From assembly GCA_949317995.1 (NCBI GenBank), contig OX439048.1, positions 30,447,495-30,511,494 on the forward strand: a stretch of 64,000 nt of DNA, given 5' to 3'. The stretch comes from Acholoe squamosa. Lineage: Eukaryota > Annelida > Polychaeta > Phyllodocida > Polynoidae. Under the pieces are notes generated by a model. That model searched no databases. It was not told where the DNA came from and was given only the letters and a program-made list of their open reading frames with translations. Shown here piece after piece: positions 32,694-44,759 of the stretch (position 1 is the first letter of the stretch; every line of letters begins with the position of its first letter). A program made the translations under genes and the position numbers.

Positions 32694-33433
32694 GAGAGCC
32701 GGAGCCGGGACGGCCCGCCGGAGGGAACGGTTGGAGGGGAGACGGCCGCCGACGGGCAGGCCATCAGGGGACCCCCAGTGCCGGAGGCGAGCCAGGACGG
32801 TCGGCGTTAGGCAACCCCGCTAGCGAGGACGCGGCTACATCCGTCCGCTGCCTACAGATGCCCGCAGTGATCCTGCCCCAGGGTGGCACCTAGAGTGCAG
32901 GAAGACTGAGAGTGTATATATGTTGATGATTATATATCGGTTAAAGATATCCAAACGTTAATTGTTATTGTATATCGGTTAATAATATCCAAACGTTAAT
33001 TGTTATTGAGACATACATGTTCGTGTGATCTGAAGGATTAAGATGGTATATATATGCTGATAGTATCGAGATGTTAAGTGCTGTGACAACATACCCGTTC
33101 GTTAATCCGATGAGGGCGATGTTGTGGAAACGCCGTCGTAAGAGGAATGCCAGACGCCGGGCGGGACGGCTTAGAAGTTAAGCGTTATGGAGCATGCCTG
33201 ATGTTAATAGAGTCGCGATGTAGATATAGATCTGACGGGCCGGTGAGATATTGTTTGATGTTAATAGAAGTTACGAGGCTGATACGGACCTAACGGAACA
33301 TCAGGAGGATATTATTCGGTATTATATAATATGGCTGTTATGACGTTTACTGTAAGAAGTTATCAAGGTCGGCACCCCGGGATACGCCCGTTCCGTATTG
33401 ATCCACCGGTGGTTGTGATTAAGGTGGGAGGAG
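32519..33433 (+). other. Retrotransposon 3' untranslated region
   Basis: No long ORF. It contains a two-copy 40-bp repeat at about 32928-33008 (TATATCGGTTAAWRATATCC followed by AAACGTTAATTGTTATTG) and the polypurine tract at the end. The alternative exon 32694-32810 lies inside. Confidence 0.6.
33421..33433 (+). other. Polypurine tract
   Basis: AAGGTGGGAGGAG lies directly against the 3' LTR. It is the usual plus-strand primer site. Confidence 0.75.
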
Positions 33434-33864
33434 TGTAATGGAGTCGGCTCCGGTGGAATACGCGGGCGAGTTCGGCGGAGAGGCCGGACGTTAGTTGCAG
33501 CGGCCGACGCCGGGTGGCGCCGCGGCTAGCGAGTTAGACCATATTTGGTAGTGTGACGTCACCGGAACATCGGGGGGGTATATAAGGGCGAGCTCAGGAG
33601 GAGTCGGGGTTCGGGACTGACTAGGGAGAAAGCGGGGAAGACGTACGGTGAGGCAGCAGGAAGCCAGTAATAGCCGAGACGCCGGGATCCGACTGAGAGT
33701 GGGTTCGCCGCCGGAAGTGCTAGAGAGGGTTAGCTGCCGCCGCACGAGCCGTCGTCACACGGGATCGGCGTACCTAAGCCCACAGGGCGGGCCGGGATGT
33801 GGCCCATGAATAAAAGTATTTAAGTCGTTAACTCGTAACTCGGTGTTCATCCTTATTTATTACA
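33434..33864 (+). repeat. 3' LTR
   Basis: 431 bp and no difference from the 5' LTR seen on reading both through. CRE-like TGACGTCA is at 33554-33561, TATATAA at 33579-33585 and AATAAA at 33809-33814. The element transcript would end shortly after the last. Confidence 0.93.
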
Positions 33865-35687
33865 ATACCCTGTATTTCATTCTCATTTGGCATTACATGG
33901 TTTTTTCTCTCTCCCCGAGAACATAGACTATTTTGCTAGTACATTACATTAAGTATTTTCTTTTTGAAATGAAATTATATCTATACAGATTTGGAATACT
34001 TTGAATTTTATATGTAGATTCCTCTAATCCACGAATCAGAAGAAAAGGGGCCACCATCCTTATCAATACATAGCATCATTTTATATATCTGGATGAAGAC
34101 ACATGTAGAAGAGCATTTTCTGTAATAATCAAGATAGAAAGCTTTGAATTGTTTTCCCTTGACTATAACCCAAATATATAATATATGAAAGGGAACACAT
34201 ATCTATAAATTCTACAATTATTCTAAAAGTTACAATAATATGGAAGTTCATATGAATACATTAGCGGTCTTGATTCTTATTTACCTCTCAATCCTTACCC
34301 CAAAGATTCCTGGATAAATAGAGATCTACCCTTCTATATGTAATATTTTTATTGGTACATCAATAAGTGCAACCTACCTATATACAATTTTATTACTACA
34401 CACTTCAAGATAAACATTTACAATATAGGATAGCATCTAGCCATATCGACCAATAGTATCACACCAGGAAAAGGGGCCGTAATTATTCATTAATTCATAA
34501 AAAAAACACTTAAAAAGTGTGTTGGCAGTAGAGGCATGACCACAATGCTATACACATGTCCTCATAGTAGCTTCTCATATAACACAAAGATATACATAAA
34601 ATGCTGATGTCAGATATAATTGCATGCAATAGATAAAATTCAAGCATTTAAGTAAGAGGGACGGACAAAATAATCCAAGCTGCAGGAAAGCTTTGTTGTA
34701 CACACCCTTCTCAAAATACGATTGTTTGTGGAGATGCATGCAAGCAGATTATAATTCATACTGAATTTATCAAGTGGAGCTGCATCTTAATCAGTACTAC
34801 CACTGGTTCTTGACCAAAATAAGATCAGAATGGTGGAACATCCAAAAAGAACTAGACTGATGTTACTATCATTCACTGTATAAGGCTATTTTGTGCAGTC
34901 GTTATTATTGTGGTGATGTGTCACTTAGGTATAGAGTAAAGGGTTTTGATGTCTTAAACAGGGAGTTTTTAAATTTTCACTCCTTTCTCTCATTCATGAA
35001 AAGTAAAGTAAAGATAAAGTATGTCATCTAATCAGAGAATAAATAAAGTATTGATTTACAAAAGGGCTGGTATAAAGTATGTAGTGCAAGTAAAAGTATG
35101 GTGTAGCAACACTGCTAGAGATAAACATAAATGTGTTGCACATTAGCTGAACACATAGATTTCTTACCACAATTCTAACCAACCGAAAGAGGTAAAAAAT
35201 ATTATGTAGCTTTATACTAAGAAGTTGTGGGGTGCCCTTAGAGAACTTAACTAACTCTTGTTTCTGAGACAATAATCTAAAGATGAGATCAAGCTAGAAA
35301 GGCATACTTTCTCAGAACAATCAAACATTCTAACAGCGGTAAAAATTGCTTTCTGATATCTGTTATAATGTCTTAGATATAATCATTGTCAAAAAGACAA
35401 ACCCGTAATGAGATTTAAGTACCTATACAAAGGGCGCCATGACCATTCTTAATGATATTTAAGGTCAACTGAAAATAAACAAGATACTAGTACTGCTATT
35501 TGAGCAGGTCTATAGGCAGCTTGTGGGATAACTATCAACTGCATCCACAGTAAAATCCTCAAGGGGCAACTGGTTTATGTCCTGATAACTCTTATCAGTG
35601 ACCACTTGCTGGTGACCAGCTCAGTAAATGCCATGGATGTGTCCACTGGTCGAGACACGATGTTGGTATATATGTTCTTGTTCTGTG
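33865..35687. other. 3' flank of cassette B
   Basis: No exon recognised. CAAGCATTTAAGTAAGAGGG (34633-34652) matches the cassette A flank. A possible minus-strand AATAAA is at 34353-34348. Confidence 0.45.
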
Positions 35688-35759
35688 TTAGACTGGTGAA
35701 GTACTATTCTTGCTGGGCAATTCCTCAGCTGCTACGGCCTCATATGGTGGAGGGGCCGG
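35688..35759 (-). CDS. Cassette B exon 7: PPPY terminal exon
   Basis: 72 bp, phase 0, acceptor TGTTTCAG. It encodes PAPPPYEAVAAEELPSKN and ends STSPV, then TAA. Confidence 0.83.
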   Translation of the reverse strand, partial: PAPPPYEAVAAEELPSKNSTSPV

Positions 35760-38339
35760 CTGAAACAGATATTTGTGATCGGCCTTTAGAATATTCCTGC
35801 ATTCAATACTTTGGTTCAGTTGATAGTTCAAAGTGGACCTATATGTGCTTGTTTATGTTTATGTGCCTCTGTTAAGTCTTGTTGAGTCTAGGTAACAAGG
35901 GGCAACAGAACTTTACAGAGGAGCTGTAAGGCCAATGGGCTATTATCATATCTAGCATCCTATTATAGTATGAAGTGAAGCAGTGTTTTATTTTAAAGAG
36001 AGATGCATTGGGAAGGCACTGGGGAAGAGTTGACCCCTGTGATAGCAACATAATGATTTAAAATGTCCTTACCTCATCCAGCATTGGTGCAGAAGGCTGG
36101 GGATTGCTCATGGCCTCTGTATATGATGGAGGTGCTGATGGCTGAACGGCCAGTGGGGTAGTTACTGTTGGTGCATCATTTGCTGCTGCTGAAGCTGAGG
36201 CAGACGTGGCATTATAAGTTGGGTAAGGTGTGTTTTGAGCTCCTGCAATCACAGGGCCTCTGGTATTGCGACTACCAGTCAGGGATGTCAGCTGTGGTGA
36301 GGACTGAGTCTGAGCCTCTGTAGAAGTGAAAAACATCATAATGTGTTAGCTTTAAACGGGAATGGTTGAAATACATAAAAAAGAAAAAAATGAAGATGTC
36401 TGCAAAAATGTATACATACAGCTGAAATATTGAACACTAGAATCTGCAGAATTGTAAAGAAAGTTAACTTACCATCTGCTTCTCTAGACTTTTGCTTGGC
36501 ACAACAGATCATGAGTGTCATGAGACCCACTCCAAGGAGGACAAGAATCACCCACCATGGGAATTCAACTGAAATCAGACATTAGACAGGTCATTTTGAA
36601 GAAATCCTCACTACAAATGAGATGCTGGAATAATCCATTGAGCAGGCAACCCCTCTCAATTCACATGAGAGTTGGTCATAACAGACTCTGTTGCTTAGTG
36701 ATAGACTATGCATGACACATGAAAGGTAACTACCAATATTGATCATTAATTTATCCACAATGCCATATTTTCCCTTTTCCTATCAATTTAGTCATAATTA
36801 TTTATGATTTACTTACAGCAATCCTGCTCATCAGTTCCATCATCACAATAGCGATGGTCATCACATTTTTGGGAAGCACTGAAGCACTGATCATCACATT
36901 GATATGGTGATGAACTTGGACATGCTTCAGAGGCTGCAAGAGAAAAATTCAACAGTTGAATTGTAGGTCTATAAACATGTAGTTAAAGCTGACCATTTAC
37001 CTTTAAAGGCAGAACTTGGCATTCATAGAAATCATTGGTTTGAAAGCATTCAAAAGGCAAATAGCCTAGTATCACATGCCTCTAATGGATCATGTCTATT
37101 GGCCGGCATTCTATATGACTGCAATCCCCAAAAGGTCTTCTTGCCACAGCTGCATTCTTGGGCCTATTGGGTTGGTGATTATAGATACAGTATCAACATC
37201 ACAGACGAAGGCAGCTCAAGCAAGTAGACACTCTGGGGATGCAATATGGATTAATGCATCAGCGGCCCTTGATGTGTTAAATGAATCTACATGTGATTTG
37301 CTTCTTGCCCTGTGGCCCTATGAACTTGCTTAACCATGTACCTATTACAACAAAGATCAAAGTATGAAGATGTACTGACGGTTATCACAAAATGCAAATT
37401 TAAATGTAGCTAACAGCTACTACGTTTTAAAACCTGCCAAATCTGGTGGCTGATTGTGGGTAATGGCTAGGGATCGCCCCTTACCATCGGTCCTTATGTA
37501 ATCATTTACATAGGATTTAGTAAATCAATTGTAGCACTGGCAGTTAGATATGTAGTACTCATTAATGTTGGTCTGTAATGAAAGTATAGGGAGTGATATT
37601 TAGAGATTTCAAGACCATTTATCCAAAGAACTGCTACATTAGGCAGCTTTGAAATATCCTCTAGCTAAATCATGAAATGCCACCAGAATTATCAACATGG
37701 TCAATTCTAATACTTCAGCACATGACATCATAGGCAAACAGTAATGTCAAGCGAATACTTACGACAGTACCGATAGCGATTGATGCATTTGCCATTTGGA
37801 CATTTCTTCTCCCCTGCATCACATTCACCAGCTGCAAACAAATAACAATATCATTATAGGGAGCTGAAAGGCAATGAAGATGAAGTCATTTCAAACCGAA
37901 TAGGGGACCATGTATGGTTACATGTATGTGATTCAAGCCTGAACATTTAACATACATATATCACTGTGAATTCAGAGCACATTGCAACATCATCATAACT
38001 TAAAATCTTGGTGCCACTGTATAAACAAAACATAGGGTGAGCTTAGAAGTGCCTTATAAATAAAAGAGTTGTTCTAAGACTTACGGCATTTGCTTCCTAT
38101 AGAAGTACAGCTGCCATCCTTGCATTTCTTCTGCCATAGACTGCATTCACCCGCTACAAAAAAAAAAAATACAGCATAGCTAATAGTGATTGGACCAAGT
38201 TTCCATATGAATGATCAGAAATCACCTCTATCATCTGTCAATCAGCATTAGACGTGATAAATATACTTACGGCATTTCTTATATTCAGACACACAGCTCT
38301 CATCGGGACACTTCTTCTCAAACGAAAAACATTCTCCAG
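35688..38339 (-). CDS. Downstream 3' cassette B: Cys modules, LDLa, TM, sorting-motif tail
   Basis: Seven exons: 38339-38271, 38153-38085, 37831-37763 (three 4-Cys modules), 36933-36817 (LDLa), 36568-36473 (TM), 36317-36073 (tail), 35759-35688 (PPPY exon with TAA). All phases match exons 11-17 of the complete gene, and the concatenated 245 codons are open after the 2-nt phase offset. The LDLa ends CDDGTDEQDC. The TM exon encodes WWVILVLLGVGLMTLMICC. The tail has PSAPPSYTEAM, PSAPML and PAPPPYEAV and ends STSPV. No signal peptide, CUB or stalk exon was found between 38340 and 44687. It is either an alternative 3' end of the complete gene (a phase-1 acceptor compatible with the donor at 49655) or a 5'-truncated duplicate. 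There are no internal stops, so decay is not evident. Confidence 0.8.
36073..36317 (-). CDS. Cassette B exon 6: cytoplasmic tail
   Basis: 245 bp, phase 1 to 0. It carries RGPVIAGAQNTPYPT, an Ala/Ser-rich insert, VQPSAPPSYTEAM and PQPSAPMLDE. Confidence 0.85.
36473..36568 (-). CDS. Cassette B exon 5: transmembrane helix
   Basis: 96 bp, phase 1-1. It opens with EFPWW as in cassette A, followed by about 18 hydrophobic residues and CCAKQK. Confidence 0.85.
36817..36933 (-). CDS. Cassette B exon 4: LDLa
   Basis: 117 bp, phase 1-1, with six cysteines and a terminal CDDGTDEQDC calcium loop. Confidence 0.87.
37763..37831 (-). CDS. Cassette B exon 3: 4-Cys module 3
   Basis: 69 bp, phase 1-1. It encodes GECDAGEKKCPNGKCIN and more, with acceptor TTTGCAG and donor GTAAG. 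Confidence 0.82.
38085..38153 (-). CDS. Cassette B exon 2: 4-Cys module 2
   Basis: 69 bp, phase 1-1. It encodes GECSLWQKKCKDGSC and more, with acceptor TTTGTAG and donor GTAAG. Confidence 0.82.
38271..38339 (-). CDS. Cassette B exon 1: 4-Cys module 1
   Basis: 69 bp, phase 1-1, acceptor TTGTAG, donor GTAAG. It encodes GECFSFEKKCPDESCV and more. Confidence 0.82.
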
Positions 38340-38816
38340 CTACAAGAAAAATAGGACTGTATGAATACTACAGACCATGGAGCTCAGATATAAAGAACAA
38401 ATAATGGATACCAGTACTTAGAAGAATGTAAAATCGAGCTTGTAATCTAAAATCCATTGTTGTAACCAAGCCGAGGTGTCTTGCAAAATATTTGTGTTAG
38501 CACTGATCTGATCATGCATCCCATTTAGAGTTCCTATTGGAATAATACAAGTAAAAAATATTGCCTCCTCTTCTAGCCTTAAATACAAGAAATCTCTTAA
38601 AATCCCTTTGCTGATTTATCAATGTAAATGATAAACTATAAAGATATAGCGATCACATATTTAATTGTAAATAAAACCCACTCACTTCTTATCCTGATAT
38701 CTACACATAGAAATATTTGTTTTCACCTAAGGTCAATTCAATTTCAAATATGGGCCATTGTCATGTCGCTGCCCTAGTGCAGCTGGAACTACAATAAGTA
38801 ACAACTTACCTAAGTG
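38340..38816. other. Upstream flank of cassette B, no exon recognised
   Basis: Searched on the minus strand for signal-peptide, CUB, stalk or extra Cys-module exons; none found. Confidence 0.45.
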
Positions 38817-39062
38817 AGTGGTCATTTTTTAACAATGGGGTGGGGGTGGTGAGTTTGGGGAGGGGACAAAAAAATTTCAGACCCCTCTAAGGGGGGGGGG
38901 ACAAAAATTTGCCCCTTTTGAGCGAAAAAGCCAGCATGCAACTATAGAATAAAAGGGGGGGCGGAAAAATTTCAGACCCCGCGGGGGGGGGGGGCGGGCA
39001 GAAAAACTTTCACCGCGCACGTGCGGAATTTCACCAACCCCCGTTGTTAAAAAATGACCACT
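38817..39062. mobile_element. MITE with GTGGTCATTTTTTAACAA ends
   Basis: GAGTGGTCATTTTTTAACAA (38817) and TTGTTAAAAAATGACCACTC (to 39062) are perfect inverted repeats. The interior has long G tracts. Related to 11450-11698. Confidence 0.8.
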
Positions 39063-39345
39063 CCCTAAATTGATCACAGTCCTGCACTTTAATAATATAA
39101 CTATAGCTAATAAAGAGTGATCACATAACTGAAATCCTGGAAGCCATTACTACACCCTTTATGGAGATGATCAGTGAACATTGTTATTTCTTCTCCATAG
39201 GACCAGAGGAAAGGGTCGGCCTGTCTAAGATCAGTGCTAATGCAAATATTTAATCCTTTGACAAAGGGTTGCTCATGCAGTAGTGCGTCATGTCTTATGG
39301 TTGGCATAATGCACCATTGAGGTGTTGGCAAGTCTGTTTGCCAGC

Positions 39346-40218
39346 ACCCCATTGTTACAACATGGAGGGTATCAATCTGACAGGTCTCCATAATGCATGA
39401 ATGCAGTCCTGCACCAGCACCTCATTGTTACAACATGGAGGGTATCAATCTGACAGGGTCTCCATAATACATGAATGCAGTCCTGCACCAGCACCTCATT
39501 GTTACAACATGGAGGGTATCAATCTGACAGGTCTCCATAATGCATGAATGCAGTCCTGCACCAGCACCTCATTGTTACAACATGGAGGGTATCAATCTGA
39601 CAGGTCTCCATAATGCATGAATGCAGTCCTGCACCAGCACCTCATTGTTACAACATGGAGGGTATCAATCTGACAGGTCTCCATAATGCATGAATGCAGT
39701 CCTGCACCAGCACCTCATTGTTACAACATGGAGGGTATCAATCTGACAGGTCTCCATAATGCATGAATGCAGTCCTGCACCAGCACCCCTTTGTTACAAC
39801 ATGGAGGGTATCAATCTGACATGGTCTCCATAATGCATGAATGCAGTCCTGCACCAGCACCTCATTGTTACAACATGGAGGGTATCAATCTGACAGGTCT
39901 CCATAATGCATGAATGCAGTCCTGCACCAGCACCTCATTGTTACAACATGGAGGGTATCAATCTGACAGGTCTCCATAATGCATGAATGCAGTCCTGCAC
40001 CAGCACCTCATTGTTACAACATGGAGGGTATCAATCTGACAGGTCTCCATAATGCATGAATGCAGTCCTGCACCAGCACCTCATTGTTACAACATGGAGG
40101 GTATCAATCTGACAGGTCTCCATAATGCATGAATGCAGTCCTGCACCAGCACTTCATTGTTACAACATGGAGGGTATCAATCTGACAGGTCTCCATAATG
40201 CATGAATGCAGTCCTGCA
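39346..40218. repeat. 73-bp minisatellite, about 12 copies
   Basis: The unit includes TTGTTACAACATGGAGGGTA, TCAATCTGACAGGTCTCC and ATGCATGAATGCAGTCCTGC. Copies differ at only a few positions. The 94-codon minus ORF reads into it and is not a gene. Confidence 0.93.
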
Positions 40219-41492
40219 AGTACACCTACCAGGACTAATTTATGCATCCTGCTGACCAATGGAATGATGCATTAATACAATATCAACATATTAAACTTCA
40301 AAAGTCAGGATCCGAAAGTGGCCTATTGATCAATTATAGACTGTATTCTAGTATCCGAAGGCGGTGGTTGGGTTTCAGCAATCTGACACTGTTATTGCTG
40401 TCTCTTTGAAAGTGTAAATTTCTTCAGTGAAATACAACAGACTGTGACAGTGTCTTTGTTATATTCCTATCTCACACTTACCACTCATATCTAGCTATAG
40501 ATCTATATAATAGAGCACGTTCTCCCATAAAGACAACACATACTGTCTGATTTCTTTCATAAATTAGCATTTGCTACACAATCACACTGTGTATGGAGAC
40601 TTACCCTTTTTGTCAATTAAAAAAACAACAACAAAAAACAACAACTACAACTTAAATCAAGACCAAAATTTAGTTTCCTTCCTACAATTTTATTATTACA
40701 ATAACATGATTAGCATCCTTGTAAAATGTAGCATTCAACCAAGCATAGTATTGTACTTCATTTGTATACCTTTATATATCTAAGAGTAAGAATGACTGCA
40801 TGAGTAAATATATTTGACTAATACATTTTTTTAGACAGCATAGACACTATATGTATACATGGGCCTACAATAAATACAATTAACCTTCCTATGCATAACA
40901 TCTTATTAAATCTCTACACAGGTTTGGCTTTTGTGTTCAATAGACAAAGTGGCATACATTAATAACAAGGGTCCTGAATAATTGATCAAGATTTTCTGCA
41001 GTGTTGAATGAAAGGCAAGTAGTGAATCAGTAGCACTGTGTAGGTGAGGAGCTCCTTCTCAAAAGTGCATCTGTGTGTCTAGATACCACCCTATATTCCC
41101 CTGACCTGCCCCAGTTAAGCAATTGGGTTTCCATATAGTAGGGCGTTTCCTAAGTCCCTCTTAATATAAAAATACTGAATGATTATGATGTTTGATTGAA
41201 TGATGACAAATGAAATGTGTGTAGATCTATTGTATCCTATCAAGTATAAGCTGGTCTTTACATATAAGCTGTCCAATGCAGACTTTGGATATCTCCTCTA
41301 TATAAGGTAGCATCTCATGTCTTATTCCCTTATACATGTACAGGAACCTTTGTAATAATTAGGCCATCTAGTAATTCCCTTTGTAATTAATGTATTGACT
41401 AGCTGTGCATTTCAAGTTGAATCACTGCTAAATGCAGTGAACCAGGCAAGGTTCCATCATTACAAGTGATATCCATTATGGTAATATACAGC
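40219..41492. other. Non-coding spacer between cassette B and the complete gene
   Basis: No exon seen. From about 40960 it is homologous to 19740-20050. Confidence 0.45.
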
Positions 41493-41729
41493 TACCGTAA
41501 TCTCCCGCGTAGAAGACGCGCTGCGCGTATAAGACGCACCCCAAACTCAGCAAATGCATTTCTGTGTATAAGACGCACATTTTAAGGCTGAAATTTGTAA
41601 GATTAGTACATTTCTATAGTAAAATTACCCCTCGTATAAGACGCACCCCGAACTTCAGCAAATCCTATAAGACGCACAAGGCATTTGTTTGGCGTAGAGG
41701 ACGCGTCTTATACGCGGGAGATTACGGTA
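41493..41729. mobile_element. TACCGTAA MITE, copy 3
   Basis: Ends TACCGTAATCTCCCGCGTAG and TACGCGGGAGATTACGGTA. 237 bp. Confidence 0.88.
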
Positions 41730-44687
41730 TGTAGATTAACTAACAAGTGAGGTGCATACAATGTGCTTTACCTAAGGGAGTAGTTCTATGAATCATTTGG
41801 TTGGTGTGATGGCTGTTGGGGAAAGCGGGAAGCTCTATAATTTGGACCAATGCCCTGTCCATTGAGGTTTTCGAAGAATAGCGGCAGGCCACTCGTTTGA
41901 AAACGATTAAGTGCAATGCAGCGTGTTACTGAAATAACTATTCACTTAAGACCTAATAAACTATTATCAGAACTCGTTTTCCTATCTCCTGAAGGCTCTG
42001 CACTTTCCTACAGGGAACAACATTCAACAAACGTATGAGAGAGGGTTAGTCCAAGTGCGCTCCTAACTATCCATTTTCGATAACCCTGCTGGTTCAGATC
42101 CCCTTTGAACCTATTTAACCCTCCCTCTCCCCTATAATAGCTGATAACATACATACTCTGTGAAATAAAATATTCAACTCAATGGGCATAGCAGATTAAA
42201 TGATATGCCAGATAACACTGTATTTATATACATAATCTCATTGTAATCTTCCCTCACTCACAATAATATCAGAGGTTTTCCATCTATTTACACAGCTTAA
42301 TCACGTTATGGAAACACGGCCGAATTATGTGCGTTCAATATACTTGATATATACTAATAATCATATTCAACATCATATAAATAAAGTGTGTAAGAACCTA
42401 CAAGCAATATTTATGATACATGAGGGTAAAATTCTCATGTAATCTAGTAAAACAGCATTATTTCTAGGTATGTTAAAACCAAACAAAGAACCATGTTAAA
42501 CACTTCAGTGCATTACACAACATCTATCATGCAAAAGCAGTATGGATTACTAGAAAATGCCTATGATAACACAGCCTATTTGTAATAATTATTACAATGT
42601 AAATGTGAAAATCTTTTGGTAATGCCATAGTTACATCCTGACAAATGCTATGAACTTTAATAGCCTACAAAACAATCAATTGAAAGCTAAAACCCCACAC
42701 TCTTAATACCACAGGGATGCCACTCACTGATCCCCAAAAATTCGGAAATCCTGCTAATTTTCTCAATTTACATTAGGAAATACCTATAGAAATGAAAGAC
42801 AAAAATTCGGAATTCCAAAAAACTTAGAAGATGTGGCATCCCTGTGCCAGTACTGCTAACCAATCACCTAATGATTGCTTGCAATATAATCAATCTTAAA
42901 TATATACCCTTAATTTTACTCTTTTGTTTACTTATGAACTCTGGCTTCTGGTTAATATAATATATGGAGCCTGGAAATAACATACCGATAACAATTTGTC
43001 TTCCTTAGCGCATATTTACGGTAAATGGTATTCATAGCCCCTTAAATCTCCCCTCTTATGTCTGGTTCCCATATGCACAGACACAGACACATGTATTCAT
43101 CTATCAACTTGATGTCTAAAGCAGTTTTCTCATGATGAAAATAACATTGGTCTCAACATAAATCACTTTTAAATATTGCATCCCAATATCTTTTGTCAGG
43201 GATAAGTTGGGGATATCCTCCTATCAAAATTATATAATACTGCTGGTATGTCTGATAAACTCAGATGATACAACACTAGATGGTTACTTATAAACTCCAT
43301 ACTTAAGTGAGTCTATTAATAGTGATAACTAGTATTAATGGAAATCAGGGCTAGTTCAATAAACTGGTATGAGTCTACATAACCAAAATATTATGTATGA
43401 CTACCGGTAACTATAATCAATACAATACATAAATCAAATTCAATAACAAACTACCGGGGTATGAGACAATCTATATCTAGATCAGAATGGACGTGCTGAA
43501 ATCAGTAAAACCTAATATAAACACTTTAAACTATAATCTCTGAAGAGTAAATATCTCAGGTGAACCAGTAACAAAATATTAAACTTTACACATGTATATT
43601 ACAACTATCTCTCTCAGTGCTCTCACCAATGCCTACATTGTACCTTTGACCTGAACTGTAGAAAAACTATAGTTGTATATTTATCACAGGGAATATGTAC
43701 ACAGGCCCCCTGTGTTCTTCTAGGCAGTGGGGAGTAATCTAGTGTCAGTTATCTGGAATTTTAGCACCGTGTGTTAGAACTAAAACCAAAAAACCCCAAA
43801 GCGTAAATCTTTAACTAGATCCTGGCTACCCATGTCCCATATATCAATATGCATGTATAAATTTATCATATTCCTAGAAGTAAGCATAGAAAGCAACTAG
43901 GGGTTTCTCTAAGCTTGCTACAATAAACTATTAGATAATATTATTAGTATGGAACTCATCACTTTGGTGCAGATTCCAGAACACATACTACAATCCTGTG
44001 CGCAACCTTGGGGCCTTATTTTGGGTACAGAAGTTTGGAAGAGCCTAAATTAGGATCACACGCATTCACTCGCATATGCACTGATGCATACACTCATCAT
44101 GCAATCAGTAGCAAATGTTAAACGTCCCTACAAATTTAATCATGTTGTAGTAAGAATCTATGGAAAGCAGACGCTGATAGGTTTGGTCTAGTATTGAACT
44201 GGGCCCTTTCAGTTAGCATAGAAACCATTCTTTGTTGGCACTTTCGTGCTCAAAAACCAAAATTTGACACAACGGGGCAGTAAAATATTGTATTGAAAGG
44301 ATGCGGCGGACGGTGTACATTCATGGGATATATACATCAGATTCAAACCTCCTGAACACGGGGACAGTGACAAGTGAACGGTACAGGCACTTTGGTGATT
44401 AAGCACAACATATACATAGTTTATCTATCACATATTGGTATATAGACCGGAATAAAGCAAGGGGATGGCAGTACAGCCAAACTTGCAGAATATATGAACA
44501 TTTACAAAAAGTCTATATATACCCGGTAGTCCTTTTACATGAGTGTAATAAGGCAATTCTGGTAGCCTTTTGTAACACATTAGATATCATACCCTACTTT
44601 TAGCAGGTCCTAATAACCATTAAGGACAATAATTATTTCAAATGCTTCTAGAGATATAGGTTGATCCATCCTTGTGTTCCCTCCATG
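41730..44687. other. 3' flank of the complete gene, no exon recognised
   Basis: AT-rich. Homology to 20380-20480 at 42712-42835. No CUB, LDLa or signal-peptide exon for cassette B. A weak minus-strand AATAAG lies near 44020. Confidence 0.45.
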
Positions 44688-44759
44688 TTAGACAGGTGAG
44701 GTGCTATTCTGGTTGGGAGGATGTGCAGCAGCAACAGATTCGTAAGGTGGGGGCGCCGG
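44688..44759 (-). CDS. Exon 17: last coding exon, PPPY and C-terminal PDZ-like end
   Basis: A phase 0 exon with acceptor ATTTCAG. It encodes PAPPPYESVAAAH and a tail ending NSTSPV-stop (TAA). S-P-V at the extreme C-terminus fits a class I PDZ ligand. Confidence 0.85.
   Translation of the reverse strand, partial: PAPPPYESVAAAHPPNQNSTSPV

Larger units (their letters stand above)
23859..33864 (+). mobile_element. Intact Ty3/gypsy-class LTR retrotransposon, 10.0 kb
   Basis: Two 431-bp LTRs read as identical and begin TG and end CA. They are flanked by the direct duplication ATAC (23855-23858 and 33865-33868). A primer-site-like TGG lies 1 nt after the 5' LTR and a purine tract (AAGGTGGGAGGAG, 33421-33433) abuts the 3' LTR. 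Internally there is gag, then a -1 shifted pol with protease, RT, RNase H and integrase in Ty3/gypsy order. A very long C-terminal extension follows. The GC content is far above its surroundings. Identical LTRs and open frames indicate a young, potentially active copy. It sits in the spacer between cassettes A and B. Confidence 0.95.

Noticed and set aside
39346..40218. CRISPR-like array
   Set aside because: The 73-bp units are contiguous without unique spacers, in an animal genome. It is a plain minisatellite.
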